This document shows, piece after piece, positions 43,922-52,816 of a stretch of DNA of 64,000 bases. The stretch lies in NCBI GenBank assembly GCA_965247385.1, contig CBDFHG010000007.1:806001-870000 (forward strand). Reading direction: 5' to 3'. The notes under the pieces were generated by a model. That model worked only from the letters and a program-made list of their open reading frames with translations, had not been told where the DNA came from and did no database searches. The DNA is from Thermohalobaculum sp965247385. Its GTDB lineage: Bacteria > Pseudomonadota > Alphaproteobacteria > Rhodobacterales > Rhodobacteraceae. The stretch's first letter is position 1. Each line of letters begins with the position of its first letter. The translations under genes were made by a program, and so were the position numbers.

Positions 43922-45378
43922 CAGCAATTCTCATTATGGCGTTACAAAGGGGATTCCCAAGGCGGCAAATATGTGAATGATACCATATATGGTTATCGAT
44001 TCTCTCATAGACACTCTGCGTAGCCGTTGCGCGATGTTCCCCGACATGCGCACGGGGAGCAATTTGAGCTACACTATGGCCGATATCGGCATGGCTGCAT
44101 TTTCGGTATTTTTTATGCAGAGCCCGTCCTTTTTGTCGCATCAGCGGGCGTTGGAAAAGCGTCGGGCGCGGTCGAACTGCGAGACGCTGTTCGCCATTGA
44201 GAAGATCCCTGCCGACAATCATGTTCGCACAATGCTTGATCCGGTGGAACCCGATGGGCTGTTCGCGTTGTTCGGGCAAGCCCTTGACTTGCTTGCAGAC
44301 AGAGGCGGTCTGAAGGATTTTCAGAAGCCCGGCGGACGGCTTCTGATTGCCCTTGACGGCACCGAGTGTTTCACCCCGTATTTCACCTCGCAAAAGCTTC
44401 ATTGCCCGAATTGCTCGCAGCGCAAACGCCATAACGGCGTCATGGAATATTACCACTCCATGCTCTCGGCGGCGGTGGTGGCACCTGGCCATAATTGTGC
44501 CATGGTGCTTGAGCCGGAGTTCATCGCACCGCAGGACGGACATGACAAACAGGACTGCGAAAATGCCGCCACGAAGCGCTGGCTTTGCCGCTTCGGGCCG
44601 CAATACGCGCATCTCGGGCCGGTCTATCTGGGCGATGATCTATATTCCCGTCAGCCGATTTGCGAGTCGGTTCAACGGGTTGGCGGCAATTTCATCTTCA
44701 CCGCCAAACCCTCCTCGCACCGCTGCCTCTACGAATGGCTCCATGGCGTCGAATTGCCGAGCCTTGAGAAAAAGCTGAAAAAGGGCCGCAGCGTCGTTAC
44801 TCATCGCTACCGCTGGATGGAAGATGTTCCCCTCCGTGACGGGAAAGACGCATTGCATGTCAATTGGCTTCAGATCGAGATCATCAACAAGGCCGGCAAG
44901 GTGACCTGCACCAACAGCTTCGTCACCGATCTGCCGGTCAACGAAGAAACCGTCGTCGAGTTGGCCACCTGTGGCCGGGCGCGCTGGAAGATCGAGAACG
45001 AAACTTTCAATACCCTGAAGACCAGGGGTTACCATCTGGAGCACAATTTCGGCCATGGCAAGGAACACCTGGCCAACCTTCTCATAACCATGAACCTGCT
45101 CGCCTTCGCGTTCCACACGGTCTGTGACCTGGTGAGCAAGCGCTGGCATGAGGCACGTGAAGCGTTCGGCGCGCGACGGCAGTTCTTCCAGGACCTGCGG
45201 AGCATCACCGGATATCACCTGTTCACCGACTGGGGCGCGCTCATCCGCACGATGATAACCGGCGAACCGCCGCCGGAACCAAAACTGCGCTAAAAGCACC
45301 CGCACAAGCCTCAGCACAACACAAAAATGAGAAGACAGAAGATCATCGCAGAAAATCAAACCATAATGAGAATTGCTG
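43922..45378 (+). mobile_element. ISNCY-family insertion sequence
   Basis: Bounded by perfect 18 bp inverted repeats CAGCAATTCTCATTATGG (43922-43939) and its complement (45361-45378). No direct target duplication is seen: the flanks read TGCCAC on the left and CCGGCA on the right. Confidence 0.88.
43977..45293 (+). CDS. ISNCY-family transposase
   Basis: 438 residues in one open frame. Family phrases are CAMFPDMRTGSNLSYTMADI, VFFMQSPSFLSHQRALEKRR, DNHVRTMLDPVEPDGLFALF, LIALDGTECFTPYFTSQKLH and KIENETFNTLKTRGYHLEHN, the last carrying the terminal Glu/His region. The exact start is unsure, since an earlier codon could be used. The intact frame and perfect terminal repeats suggest a recently active copy. 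Confidence 0.85.
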   Translation: MIPYMVIDSLIDTLRSRCAMFPDMRTGSNLSYTMADIGMAAFSVFFMQSPSFLSHQRALEKRRARSNCETLFAIEKIPADNHVRTMLDPVEPDGLFALFGQALDLLADRGGLKDFQKPGGRLLIALDGTECFTPYFTSQKLHCPNCSQRKRHNGVMEYYHSMLSAAVVAPGHNCAMVLEPEFIAPQDGHDKQDCENAATKRWLCRFGPQYAHLGPVYLGDDLYSRQPICESVQRVGGNFIFTAKPSSHRCLYEWLHGVELPSLEKKLKKGRSVVTHRYRWMEDVPLRDGKDALHVNWLQIEIINKAGKVTCTNSFVTDLPVNEETVVELATCGRARWKIENETFNTLKTRGYHLEHNFGHGKEHLANLLITMNLLAFAFHTVCDLVSKRWHEAREAFGARRQFFQDLRSITGYHLFTDWGALIRTMITGEPPPEPKLR

Positions 45379-45612
45379 CCGGCAGGCGCCCTCCCTTGAC
45401 AACATGAAGCTTGATGACATCGGCCTCACGCCGGAGCCGGTAGGTCCGGATCGCCGCCACGGCCTAGCAAACACCCCAGGCAACAATGCAGCTGAGGCCC
45501 CCGAGCAACAACAGCAATGCACTCAAATCATCGCGCATGCGCGCAAAAAAAGCAAGGCAGGCGGAAGACGGATGAGTCTCGCTCTGCGAGACTCCGTATC
45601 ACCTATGCCCCC

Positions 45613-47625
45613 TCACATGTGATCTCTGGGCACCTCGAAGGCCCAGGTCTTGCGGAACACCTCCGCCGCGCCCTCATGGGCGGTCAATTTGGCCTCGACC
45701 CGATAGGTCTCGGCCGCGCAGGTGAACTGGATCTCCGCCCGGGTTCCGGCCTGCCAGTCGCCGCGTGCCCGCTCGGCCACGAACACCAGACGGCCGGTCG
45801 CGCCCTCCGGGTCCGCCGGGTCGATCTCCCAGACCTCGTCGCGGGTTTCGCGCTTGCGCATTCCGTGGACCGGGTTCTCGCTCCAGCCGCCATCTTCGGA
45901 GAGGACATAGCGCACCCGTCCGGTCTGAAGGTCGTGCTCCACGTGGCGGCGGCTGTGTCCCTCCGTGCCGACCCGGTGTTCCGGCAGCGGGTCGGGATCG
46001 GCGGGCAGCGCGGGCGCGGCCTCCGCCGCGCCGTCGAGCAGTGGAAGGGCAAGTTCCGCGCTGGCGCCGGCGCGGATCGTTGCGGTTATCGCGCGGGGGC
46101 CGGGCAAGACCATAGGCCAGTAGGCGGTGGAGAGTGCAAGACGCAGCCTGTGGCCGGGAGCCAGGCGGTAGCCGGTTTCATCGAGGGCCAGGGTGATGGG
46201 ATAAAAGTCGCCGGGCACCATGGCCTCCGGCGTGGCATTGCCAACCCGGTGGCAGAGGTTCAGAATCCCGCGCGCGATCAGGTTGGCAGCACCGTCGGGA
46301 TGCACATCCACCAGCCGGGCAATCAGGTTGCCTTGCGGCTGGTCGATGGCCACGGGCAGGCGCAGCACCGGGCGGCCGAGGATGTCGAGCGTCTCGTCGA
46401 GTGGTTCGGTCTGCCAGCAAAGCGACATCGCGTCATCGGCGTTCTGGTCGCCGGGCAGTTCGGCATCGGGCGCCAGGGTGAAGTACTCGCCCGAGGCCGT
46501 GCCACAATGCTGCGGCGAGGCGATCACGCGATCGCCCGGCGCGGCGCCGCCCAAGTGGCCATTGGCGCCCAGGGTCAGGCGGCTCTCGCTGACCGCGCCG
46601 GAGGGCCATTGCGCCAGCCCAACCCAGCGCCCGGGCTCGTCGGCGCGCCAGCCGCCGGGGCGCGGCGCCTGTGAGAGATAGGCGCGATAGGCGGGCCAGT
46701 ATTCAACCCCGGCTTCAACCCCAGCCTCAACCCCGGTTGGCGCGTCGGCCAACCAGCGCTTCCACCAGTCGATAGCCATACCGGTGAAGTCGGCGCGTGG
46801 CCGGGGCCAGGCGAAATGCGGGTATTTGTGGACCCACGGTCCGGTCATCGCCTTGACCATGGCCGTTGAATTGGCGGCGATGGTAGCCGGCGCATTGCGA
46901 TAGCCGTCGGCCCAGCCGCCGATCACGAAGACGGGCACTTCGATTGCCGACCAGTCCTCGCAGATCGAGCCGTGTTGCCAATAGGCATCTCGGCGCTGAT
47001 GTTTCAGCCAGATCTCGAGCAGGAACGGCTCGGCCTCCAGGCGCTGCAACCAGACCTCGCGCCAGCTATTTCCCAGCACGTCCGGGTCGGGCGGGCGCGA
47101 GGCATAGCTCAGCATCGTCCCGGCCCAGTAGACATTGGCCGAAAGCTGGCAGCCGCCCTTGTAGTGGATGTCATCGTTGTAGCGGTCGGCGGTAGTGGAG
47201 AGCGAGATCACCGCCTTCAGGGCGGGAGGCCGCATCGCCGCCACCTGGAGCCCGTTGAACCCGCCCCAGGAGATGCCCATCATGCCGACGCTGCCATTCG
47301 ACCAGGGCTGCGCCGCGATCCACGCGATCACCTCGCAGGCATCCGCCAATTCCTGCGGCGAATACTCGTCGTCGAACAGCCCGTCTGAATCACCATTTCC
47401 CCTGCTATCAACCCGGACGCCCGCAATTCCGGCCTCGGCGAAGGCGGGATAGGTGCTCTCGTCACGCTCGGAGGTGCCGTCGCGGCGGCGATAGGGCAAA
47501 TACTCCAACACCGCCGGGAACGGCCCCTGCCCTGCCCCATCAGCCTCGGGCATCCAGACCCTTGCGGCCAGTCGTGTGCCGTCAGCCAGCGTGATCCAGA
47601 CTGTTTCTTCGACCGAGAGCCCCAT
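45613..47625 (-). CDS. CocE/NonD family hydrolase (X-Pro dipeptidyl-peptidase-like)
   Basis: A 670-residue alpha/beta hydrolase. The N-terminal hydrolase domain has VLEYLPYRRRDGTSERDEST, then GVRVDSRGNGDSDG, and the nucleophile elbow GISWGG near residue 118. VPVFVIGGWADGY precedes the catalytic Asp/His part, and a jelly-roll C-terminal domain (RPVLRLPVAIDQPQGNLIAR, LAPGHRLRLALSTAYWP) follows. Members cleave peptides or esters. The ATG at 47625 with TAGGGAATG upstream is preferred over in-frame ATGs further back. A 12 bp tandem repeat encodes VEAGVEAGVE near residue 290. It is divergent from the HSL-type esterase gene. Confidence 0.88.
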   Translation of the reverse strand: MGLSVEETVWITLADGTRLAARVWMPEADGAGQGPFPAVLEYLPYRRRDGTSERDESTYPAFAEAGIAGVRVDSRGNGDSDGLFDDEYSPQELADACEVIAWIAAQPWSNGSVGMMGISWGGFNGLQVAAMRPPALKAVISLSTTADRYNDDIHYKGGCQLSANVYWAGTMLSYASRPPDPDVLGNSWREVWLQRLEAEPFLLEIWLKHQRRDAYWQHGSICEDWSAIEVPVFVIGGWADGYRNAPATIAANSTAMVKAMTGPWVHKYPHFAWPRPRADFTGMAIDWWKRWLADAPTGVEAGVEAGVEYWPAYRAYLSQAPRPGGWRADEPGRWVGLAQWPSGAVSESRLTLGANGHLGGAAPGDRVIASPQHCGTASGEYFTLAPDAELPGDQNADDAMSLCWQTEPLDETLDILGRPVLRLPVAIDQPQGNLIARLVDVHPDGAANLIARGILNLCHRVGNATPEAMVPGDFYPITLALDETGYRLAPGHRLRLALSTAYWPMVLPGPRAITATIRAGASAELALPLLDGAAEAAPALPADPDPLPEHRVGTEGHSRRHVEHDLQTGRVRYVLSEDGGWSENPVHGMRKRETRDEVWEIDPADPEGATGRLVFVAERARGDWQAGTRAEIQFTCAAETYRVEAKLTAHEGAAEVFRKTWAFEVPRDHM
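46702..46737 (-). repeat. 12 bp in-frame tandem repeat in the CocE-like gene
   Basis: Three consecutive 12-base units (TTCAACCCCGGC, TTCAACCCCAGC, CTCAACCCCGGT on the plus strand) encode repeated VEAG. Confidence 0.8.
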
Positions 47626-47692
47626 GCCGCATTCCCTACATGCCTGTCCGCGGATATCATTCGTAGGCGACAATGCATGACAGGGGGTGCCT

Positions 47693-48601
47693 ATGTCGAT
47701 CGAGATCACTGACGCGGAGGTCCTGGAATTCATCACCAGGACCGACAGCTATTACCCTCCGAACACTGTCGAGTTCACTACCGATGAGCAGCGCCGGGTC
47801 TATGACGAGATGTGCGCCGCCTTTCACCAGCCTCGCCCCGCCGGAGTGACGGTGACCGATGAGACAATCAATGGCCCTGGCGGCCCGGTTCCGCAGCGCC
47901 GCTATGTTCCCGAGAATGCCGGTCCGATGACGGTGGTCTATTTCCATGGCGGCGGCTTCGTCGTCGGCGGGCTGGAAAGCCACGACGATGTCTGCGCCGA
48001 GATCGCGGCGGCAACCGGATGCCCGGTGATCTCGGTCGATTACCGGCTGTGCCCGGAGCATATCCACCCGGCGGCCTATGACGACGCCCTCGCGGCGGCG
48101 TGGGCGGCTTTGGCCAAGGGGCCGGTAATTCTTGCTGGCGACAGCGCTGGCGGGAACCTTGCGGCAGCACTGGCCCAGACCCTGAAAGGCGCAGCGATCA
48201 AGGGCCAGGTGCTGGTCTATCCGGGCCTCGGCGGCGAACGGTTAGGCCTGCCCTCGTATACCGAATGCGCCGAGGCACCGTTGTTGACGGTTCGCGATAT
48301 CCAATATTACTCGACGATCCGCGCCGGTGGACCGGTTCCGGTAGACGATTCAACTTTCTTCCCACTCGCTGCGAAGGATCTCGACGGATTAGCCCCCTGC
48401 TTCATATCCGCAGCCGGAGCCGATCCGCTGCGCGACGACGGTGTGGAGTATGTCCGCCGCTTGATCGGCGCGGGGGTCGATGCCTACTGCGTGGTCGAGC
48501 CGCAATTGCCGCACGCCCATCTGCGGGCGCGGACGATGTCGCACCGGGCGCGCGATGCGTTCGGGCGGATTATCGATGCAGTCAGGGAGTTCGCGGTTTG
48601 A
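47693..48601 (+). CDS. alpha/beta hydrolase, hormone-sensitive lipase family
   Basis: A 302-residue esterase. The oxyanion motif VVYFHGGGFVVGG is near residue 80, the nucleophile GDSAGGN near 148, the acid in SAAGADPLRDDG and the histidine in LPHAHLR. The ATG at 47693 has CAGGGGG five bases upstream; a GTG two codons earlier is possible. It is transcribed away from the CocE-like gene, and the two may share regulation. Natural substrates are short-chain esters for the family; nothing more specific is visible. Confidence 0.9.
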   Translation: MSIEITDAEVLEFITRTDSYYPPNTVEFTTDEQRRVYDEMCAAFHQPRPAGVTVTDETINGPGGPVPQRRYVPENAGPMTVVYFHGGGFVVGGLESHDDVCAEIAAATGCPVISVDYRLCPEHIHPAAYDDALAAAWAALAKGPVILAGDSAGGNLAAALAQTLKGAAIKGQVLVYPGLGGERLGLPSYTECAEAPLLTVRDIQYYSTIRAGGPVPVDDSTFFPLAAKDLDGLAPCFISAAGADPLRDDGVEYVRRLIGAGVDAYCVVEPQLPHAHLRARTMSHRARDAFGRIIDAVREFAV

Positions 48602-48612
48602 GAGGATAGAGC

Positions 48613-48652
48613 GATTTCAAGCAAAGTGGGTTCACTTTGCGATTCGGAAATC
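48613..48652 (+). repeat. two-tier palindrome downstream of the esterase
   Basis: GATTTC / GAAATC outer arms enclose GCAAAGTG-GGTT-CACTTTGC. It is 11 bases past the esterase stop and resembles the palindromic elements common in alphaproteobacterial intergenic DNA. Confidence 0.7.
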
Positions 48653-48670
48653 TCGGCAATTCAATGAAAT

Positions 48671-48710
48671 AGAGCATGATCCATGAATCGGAGATCATGG
48701 ATCATGCTCT
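48671..48710 (+). terminator. perfect 16 bp stem-loop
   Basis: AGAGCATGATCCATGA / TCATGGATCATGCTCT around an 8-base loop. It could terminate transcription from either side. AGAGCATGAT also occurs once at about 17267, so it may be a dispersed palindrome rather than a dedicated terminator. Confidence 0.55.
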
Positions 48711-48781
48711 AGCGCTGGAGTCTTTGCCCTGACGGCGCCCCCGCCAGCAGGCAGGTCATTTGCCCGTGACAAAATCCGTTT

Positions 48782-49509
48782 GGGGCTGACCCGGATAACT
48801 ACCTTAGATGCCGCTTAACCCATTGTCTTGTTTGGTATAATTTTATTGATGGGTCACTGTTGTTAAAACGCCACTCAGATTCCTTCAAGTACAGGCAAAT
48901 ACAGGCCGAACTGGGCCTTCGGAACACCGTTGAATTTTCCCATATGACGTTTTGCCTGGCGCCAGAAATTCTCGATGCCGTTGATCTGATTTTCATCGTC
49001 GGCGAACAGCTTTGAGTGGGTGATCCGAAAGTGCTTGAAGTCGGATACATCCAAGACGTTGTCGCCCTTCCAGCCGTCAGAACAGACGATGCTGTCGGGG
49101 ATCACCTTGCGCTCGATGATGGGTATCAATGTTGCGCTTGAGGCATTGGCAACAATCTTTGCGTATACCCGCCCACCCCGCTTCAACAGGCCGAATACAG
49201 GGGTTTTTCCAGCCGCACCCCGACCACGCTTGGCCTTGCGCTTGCCGCCGAAGTAACTCTCGTCCACTTCAATTTCACCCCCGAACATCGCTGCGCTCTC
49301 AGCCTCCGGTTCCAAGGTAATCATCTCACGCAGACGGTGGAAAAAGTAAGCGGCTGTCTTGCGGTTCACGCCACACAGACTGGCCGCTGTAAGCGCCGTC
49401 GATCCAGACACAAAATGCGCGATCAAACGATCTTGTTTACAGGGACCGAGACAACTCCTGCGCATAGCTTCCATGATAACTCCAAAAATGAGTTATCTGG
49501 GTCAGCCCC
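48782..49509 (-). mobile_element. IS1595-family (IS1016-like) insertion sequence, 728 bp
   Basis: Ends are inverted repeats GGGGCTGACCCGGATAACT (48782-48800) and GGGGCTGACCCAGATAACT (complement of 49491-49509), 18 of 19 matching. Flanks carry an exact 8 bp target duplication ATCCGTTT (48774-48781 and 49510-49517), the size known for IS1595. Confidence 0.93.
48799..49474 (-). pseudogene. IS1595-family transposase with a late frameshift
   Basis: 199 residues are readable from the ATG at 49474. They include LTAASLCGVNRKTAAYFFHR, GEIEVDESYFGGKRKAKRGR and GAAGKTPVFGLLKRGG, then VCSDGWKGDNVLD and NQINGIENFWRQAKRHMGKF, covering the ISXO2-like catalytic domain. The frame then ends early as LYLPVLEGI. 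The next frame continues LYLKESEWRFNNSDPSIKLY to a stop at 48799, the natural end of the family. One extra base near 48890 accounts for this. It may be inactive, although the catalytic residues precede the shift. Confidence 0.85.
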
Positions 49510-49563
49510 ATCCGTTTAAGCGGATTTTCGGCGCCCCGCCTCCTCTCCTCCCAAAAGAGTTCC

Positions 49564-51333
49564 TCACCGCTCGGTGAACTTGAACTCGATCCGCCGGTTC
49601 TTCGCCAGCGCCTCGACGGTATCGCCATCATCAAGCGCCTGGAACTCACCGAACCCGGCGGCGGCGAGGCGGTGAGGCGGCACGTTTTCGCGCTCGACCA
49701 GATACTTGACCACCGACAGCGCCCGGCCCTGCGACAGTTCCCAGTTGTCGCGATAGCGGCCGATGCCGACGACCGGAATCTTGTCGGTATGACCGTCGAT
49801 GCGCAGAATCCAGTTGAAATCCTCCGGCATCTCGCTGGCCACCTCGCGCAACACCTCGCCCAGCTTGGCGAGTTCCGCCTGGCCTTCCGGGCCAAGATTG
49901 GCCGAACCGGGCGCGAACAGTACCTCGGACTGGAAGACAAACCGGTCGCCGACACGTTGGATATCCTGGCGTCCGCCCAGCACCTGCTCCATCTTCTCGA
50001 AGAAGACCGAGCGGAACCGCGCCAACTCGCTAACCTTCCGGGCCAGCGCGGTATTCAGCCGCTCGCCCAGCCTGGCGATCTGGACCTGGTTTTCGGCATC
50101 CCGGCTTTCGGAATCGTCGAGCAAAGCCTGCAACCCGCCAAGCTGCTCGCGTAGCTCACGGGTCTGGGCGTTGAGCAGGGCCACGCGCTTCTGTTCCTCA
50201 AGGGTCTGCGCCTGCACCTTCGCTAACTCGCTCTCGGCCAACCGGCGCAGGGCAAGCTCGCGGTCGATCGCCTCGCCGCCGTCGGTCAACTTACCTTCCA
50301 GCGCCTGCTTCGCGGCCTCGGCGGCAGCCAGCAGGACCAGAGTGTTCTCGGCGTCCTTGCGGGCCGTCTCCAGCGCCAGGGTCATGGCGTCGAGCTCCGC
50401 CGCGCCGGTCTCCAGCTTGCGCTTCAGCGCCTCGGCGGCGGCGGCTTCCAAAAGCCGGGCCTCCTCCTCCCGGGTCAAGCGGGTCTCCAGCGCCGCGAGT
50501 TGCTCAAGCGCCGCCGCACGCAACGCCTCGACCTCCCTGCGCTGCTCCTCAAGGCTGAGATTATCGACGCCCAAGGCTTCCTTTTCGGCCTCCAAAGCCG
50601 CCCTGACCGCGGCCAGCGCCTCGTTGTCACCTTCCAGTTGGGTGATAAGAGCCAGCGCAGCGGTGCGCTCGACTTCAAGCTTGGCCAGTTCGCTTTCGCG
50701 CGCGGTCAACTCGGCATCGCGGGCCGCCTTGTCGGTTCGGAACTGCTCAAGCAGGGCCACCGCACTGGCCCGCTCGGCCGAGATCACCGCCAGTTCGGCC
50801 TCGCGCCCCTCGTCCCTGGCGTTGAGATCGGCGATCATCGCCTCCAGGGCTTCGCGCCGGGCGGCCGCGAGGCGCGCCGCTTCGGTCGCGGCATCCATCT
50901 CGGTCCGGGTGCTTGCCAGCGCCGCCGTCAGGGCCTCGCGCTCGGAGATCGTCTCCGCCAGCGTGCCCGCCAGATCGGCGCTCCGGACCTCGGCGACATC
51001 GCGCGCCTTCACCAGCGCCGCCATCGCGGCGTTCAGCCGGTCGGTCTCGGTTTGCTGCGCCGAGAGATTGGACTGCAGATTGCCGACCTCGCTTTCCAGC
51101 GCCGCCGAGCGGTCGCGTTCCAACGACAGCACATTCGCCAGCCCGGCAAGCTGCAAGGTCAGGTTGTCCAGCTCCTTGGACTGGCCGGATATCTTCTCGC
51201 TCATGGTGAACAGGATGATCATGAAGATCGACATCACGAACATCAGGATCAGCAAAAGCGCCGTCATGGCATCGACGAAGCCTGGCCAGATATTCGTCTC
51301 CAACCGACCTCCGGATCGACGGGCGAGGGGCAT
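49564..51333 (-). CDS. MotB/OmpA-family peptidoglycan-binding protein with long coiled coil
   Basis: A 589-residue envelope protein. An N-terminal membrane helix (WPGFVDAMTALLLILMFVMS) carries an Asp placed like the proton-carrying Asp of MotB. About 330 residues of coiled coil follow (repeated ALxxELxxL, no Pro), then an OmpA-like domain (FAPGSANLGPEGQAELAKLG, LRIDGHTDKIPV, LSQGRALSVVKYL, AAGFGEF) that grips peptidoglycan. It overlaps the upstream MotA/ExbB-like gene by one base. The pair should form a proton-driven envelope complex. It resembles ZorB in layout, but pairs like this occur widely in alphaproteobacteria outside defence loci. Confidence 0.88.
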   Translation of the reverse strand: MPLARRSGGRLETNIWPGFVDAMTALLLILMFVMSIFMIILFTMSEKISGQSKELDNLTLQLAGLANVLSLERDRSAALESEVGNLQSNLSAQQTETDRLNAAMAALVKARDVAEVRSADLAGTLAETISEREALTAALASTRTEMDAATEAARLAAARREALEAMIADLNARDEGREAELAVISAERASAVALLEQFRTDKAARDAELTARESELAKLEVERTAALALITQLEGDNEALAAVRAALEAEKEALGVDNLSLEEQRREVEALRAAALEQLAALETRLTREEEARLLEAAAAEALKRKLETGAAELDAMTLALETARKDAENTLVLLAAAEAAKQALEGKLTDGGEAIDRELALRRLAESELAKVQAQTLEEQKRVALLNAQTRELREQLGGLQALLDDSESRDAENQVQIARLGERLNTALARKVSELARFRSVFFEKMEQVLGGRQDIQRVGDRFVFQSEVLFAPGSANLGPEGQAELAKLGEVLREVASEMPEDFNWILRIDGHTDKIPVVGIGRYRDNWELSQGRALSVVKYLVERENVPPHRLAAAGFGEFQALDDGDTVEALAKNRRIEFKFTER

Positions 51334-52589
51334 TACTTGCTCCCTGGCGAGCGGGTTCGTGTGTCGATCAGATTGATCAGCGCCCGGATCTCGGCCCGGA
51401 GTGCTGCCGTCGTCTCGCGCCGGCCGGTGTTGAGGTCATGGGCGATCTCGCGCAATTGCATATCGACATTCTGCAGATGCGCATGCGCCTCGCCATCGCC
51501 ACCCCGGCCGCCACCCGCGCTACCCCGCTCGAACGCCTGCGCCATCGTCTGCTGACCGGCGGCGATGCTCTCGTTCGCGGCTTCGATGCGCTTCAGCACC
51601 GTCAGGGTGGCATGGTCGCGGCCAGATTGCGCTTCGCGCGCCGCGCTCATTTCATGCACCAACTGGCCAATCAGCGTGCGTTCCTTTTCCATCTGGTTGG
51701 CCATCTCGCCGACCACGTCCGCGGCGCGACCCAGCCGCTTTTCGGCATCTACGCGCGCCTCCTGCGCCTTCTTGGCGAAGCCGGTGGTGGTCTCCAACCC
51801 CTCGTCGATTCGCTCCAGCAGCGCCATCAGCCCGCCTTCCGGCCCCTCGCCCTCGGAAATCAGGCCGAGCCGGGTGAACGAGGCCAGCCAGTCCTCCAAC
51901 TCGCGGTAGAACCGGTTCTGGCCGTGCCCGGCAAACAGCTCCAGCAAGCCGACCACCAGCGATCCCGCCAGACCCAGCAGCGACGAGGCGAAGGCGGTGC
52001 CCATGCCGCCCAGTTGATCCTCGAGCCCGGCCATCAGCTTCGCGAACACACCGCCCCCCGATGCCTGACCGTCAGTCGGCCCCAGTGAGCGGATTGTATC
52101 AACAACCGCCGGCACGGTAATCGACAGACCCCAGAAGGTTCCCAGCAGACCAAGGAAAATCAACAGGCTGGTGATGTAGCGCGTGAGGTCGCGCATCTCG
52201 TCCAGCCGATCGGCAATACTGTCGAGGATCGAGCGCGTGCTCGATGTCGCCATGCGCTGCTGCAACTGGCCCTCGCGTATCATCGGCGCCATCGCTGCCA
52301 GGAGACGCGGTGGTTTGGCGAATTCGTGGCCCTTGTGCCCCGCCTGCATGTTCTTCAGCCAGGTGGTGGCGATGATCAGCTGCGCCACCTGCCAGAAGGT
52401 GGCCAAAACGCCAAACATGAACACCCCGACGATCACCCCGTTGAGGTAGATATTGGCGTAGAAGACCGACTCGATCTGCCTGCCCAGCACGGTTGCGCCG
52501 ACCGCCACAAGCGCCAACACGATCAGCATGAAGAGGATTTGCCGGGTCGGTTGCGTAAATTCGACCTGGTAGCCGTCCTTCGTGATCAT
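51333..52589 (-). CDS. MotA/TolQ/ExbB-type proton channel protein
   Basis: A 418-residue membrane protein. Hydrophobic segments lie at about 15-35, 48-70, 145-170 (TSLLIFLGLLGTFWGLSITV) and 200-225 (GMGTAFASSLLGLAGSLVVG); the last two carry the MotA/TolQ signature. The C-terminal third is a cytoplasmic coiled coil (EKERTLIGQLVHEMSAAREA) with a Gly-rich break (GSAGGGRGGDGEAHAH). It is cotranscribed with the OmpA-type partner. The long tail recalls ZorA; no zorC, zorD or zorE gene is present. Confidence 0.88.
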   Translation of the reverse strand: MITKDGYQVEFTQPTRQILFMLIVLALVAVGATVLGRQIESVFYANIYLNGVIVGVFMFGVLATFWQVAQLIIATTWLKNMQAGHKGHEFAKPPRLLAAMAPMIREGQLQQRMATSSTRSILDSIADRLDEMRDLTRYITSLLIFLGLLGTFWGLSITVPAVVDTIRSLGPTDGQASGGGVFAKLMAGLEDQLGGMGTAFASSLLGLAGSLVVGLLELFAGHGQNRFYRELEDWLASFTRLGLISEGEGPEGGLMALLERIDEGLETTTGFAKKAQEARVDAEKRLGRAADVVGEMANQMEKERTLIGQLVHEMSAAREAQSGRDHATLTVLKRIEAANESIAAGQQTMAQAFERGSAGGGRGGDGEAHAHLQNVDMQLREIAHDLNTGRRETTAALRAEIRALINLIDTRTRSPGSK

Positions 52590-52816
52590 GAGCCCGCCTC
52601 GTAAGTATTTTGCCTCAGATTACGCAGATTTGCCGCTTTTACCAGAAGCAACTACCACATTTTGCGATCGGGTGGCAAAAATACGCAGTTCAATAGCACC
52701 GCCGACCGTTCCAATTTGGACCTAACACGCAGGCAGAGATGCGGCTAGAGTTATCGCAGTCGGGCGGTGCTGGCCCCGATGAATGTGTGAGCGTTCGCAG
52801 GATGGAGGGATCTGGC

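Larger units (their letters stand above)
48761..49527 (+). repeat. hairpin repeat D, copy split by IS1595
   Basis: TGCCCGTGAC AAAATCCG on the left and AAGCGGATTTTCGGCG on the right of the insertion. Removing the element and one copy of ATCCGTTT restores a stem AAAATCCG / CGGATTTT that matches the intact repeat at 4261. Confidence 0.75.

Noticed and set aside
45404..45622. 72-codon plus-strand frame right of ISNCY
   Set aside because: Low-complexity Gln/Pro-rich product without ribosome site; the 233-base stretch seems to be leftover DNA with no recognisable gene.
49799..51376. 525-codon Ser/Ala-rich plus-strand frame
   Set aside because: It is the antisense of the Ala/Glu/Leu coiled coil; composition is explained by complementing those codons.
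49564..52589. Zorya anti-phage system
   Set aside because: Only the ZorA/ZorB-like layout is present; no zorC, zorD or zorE, and the neighbours are esterase, IS1595 and alanine dehydrogenase.
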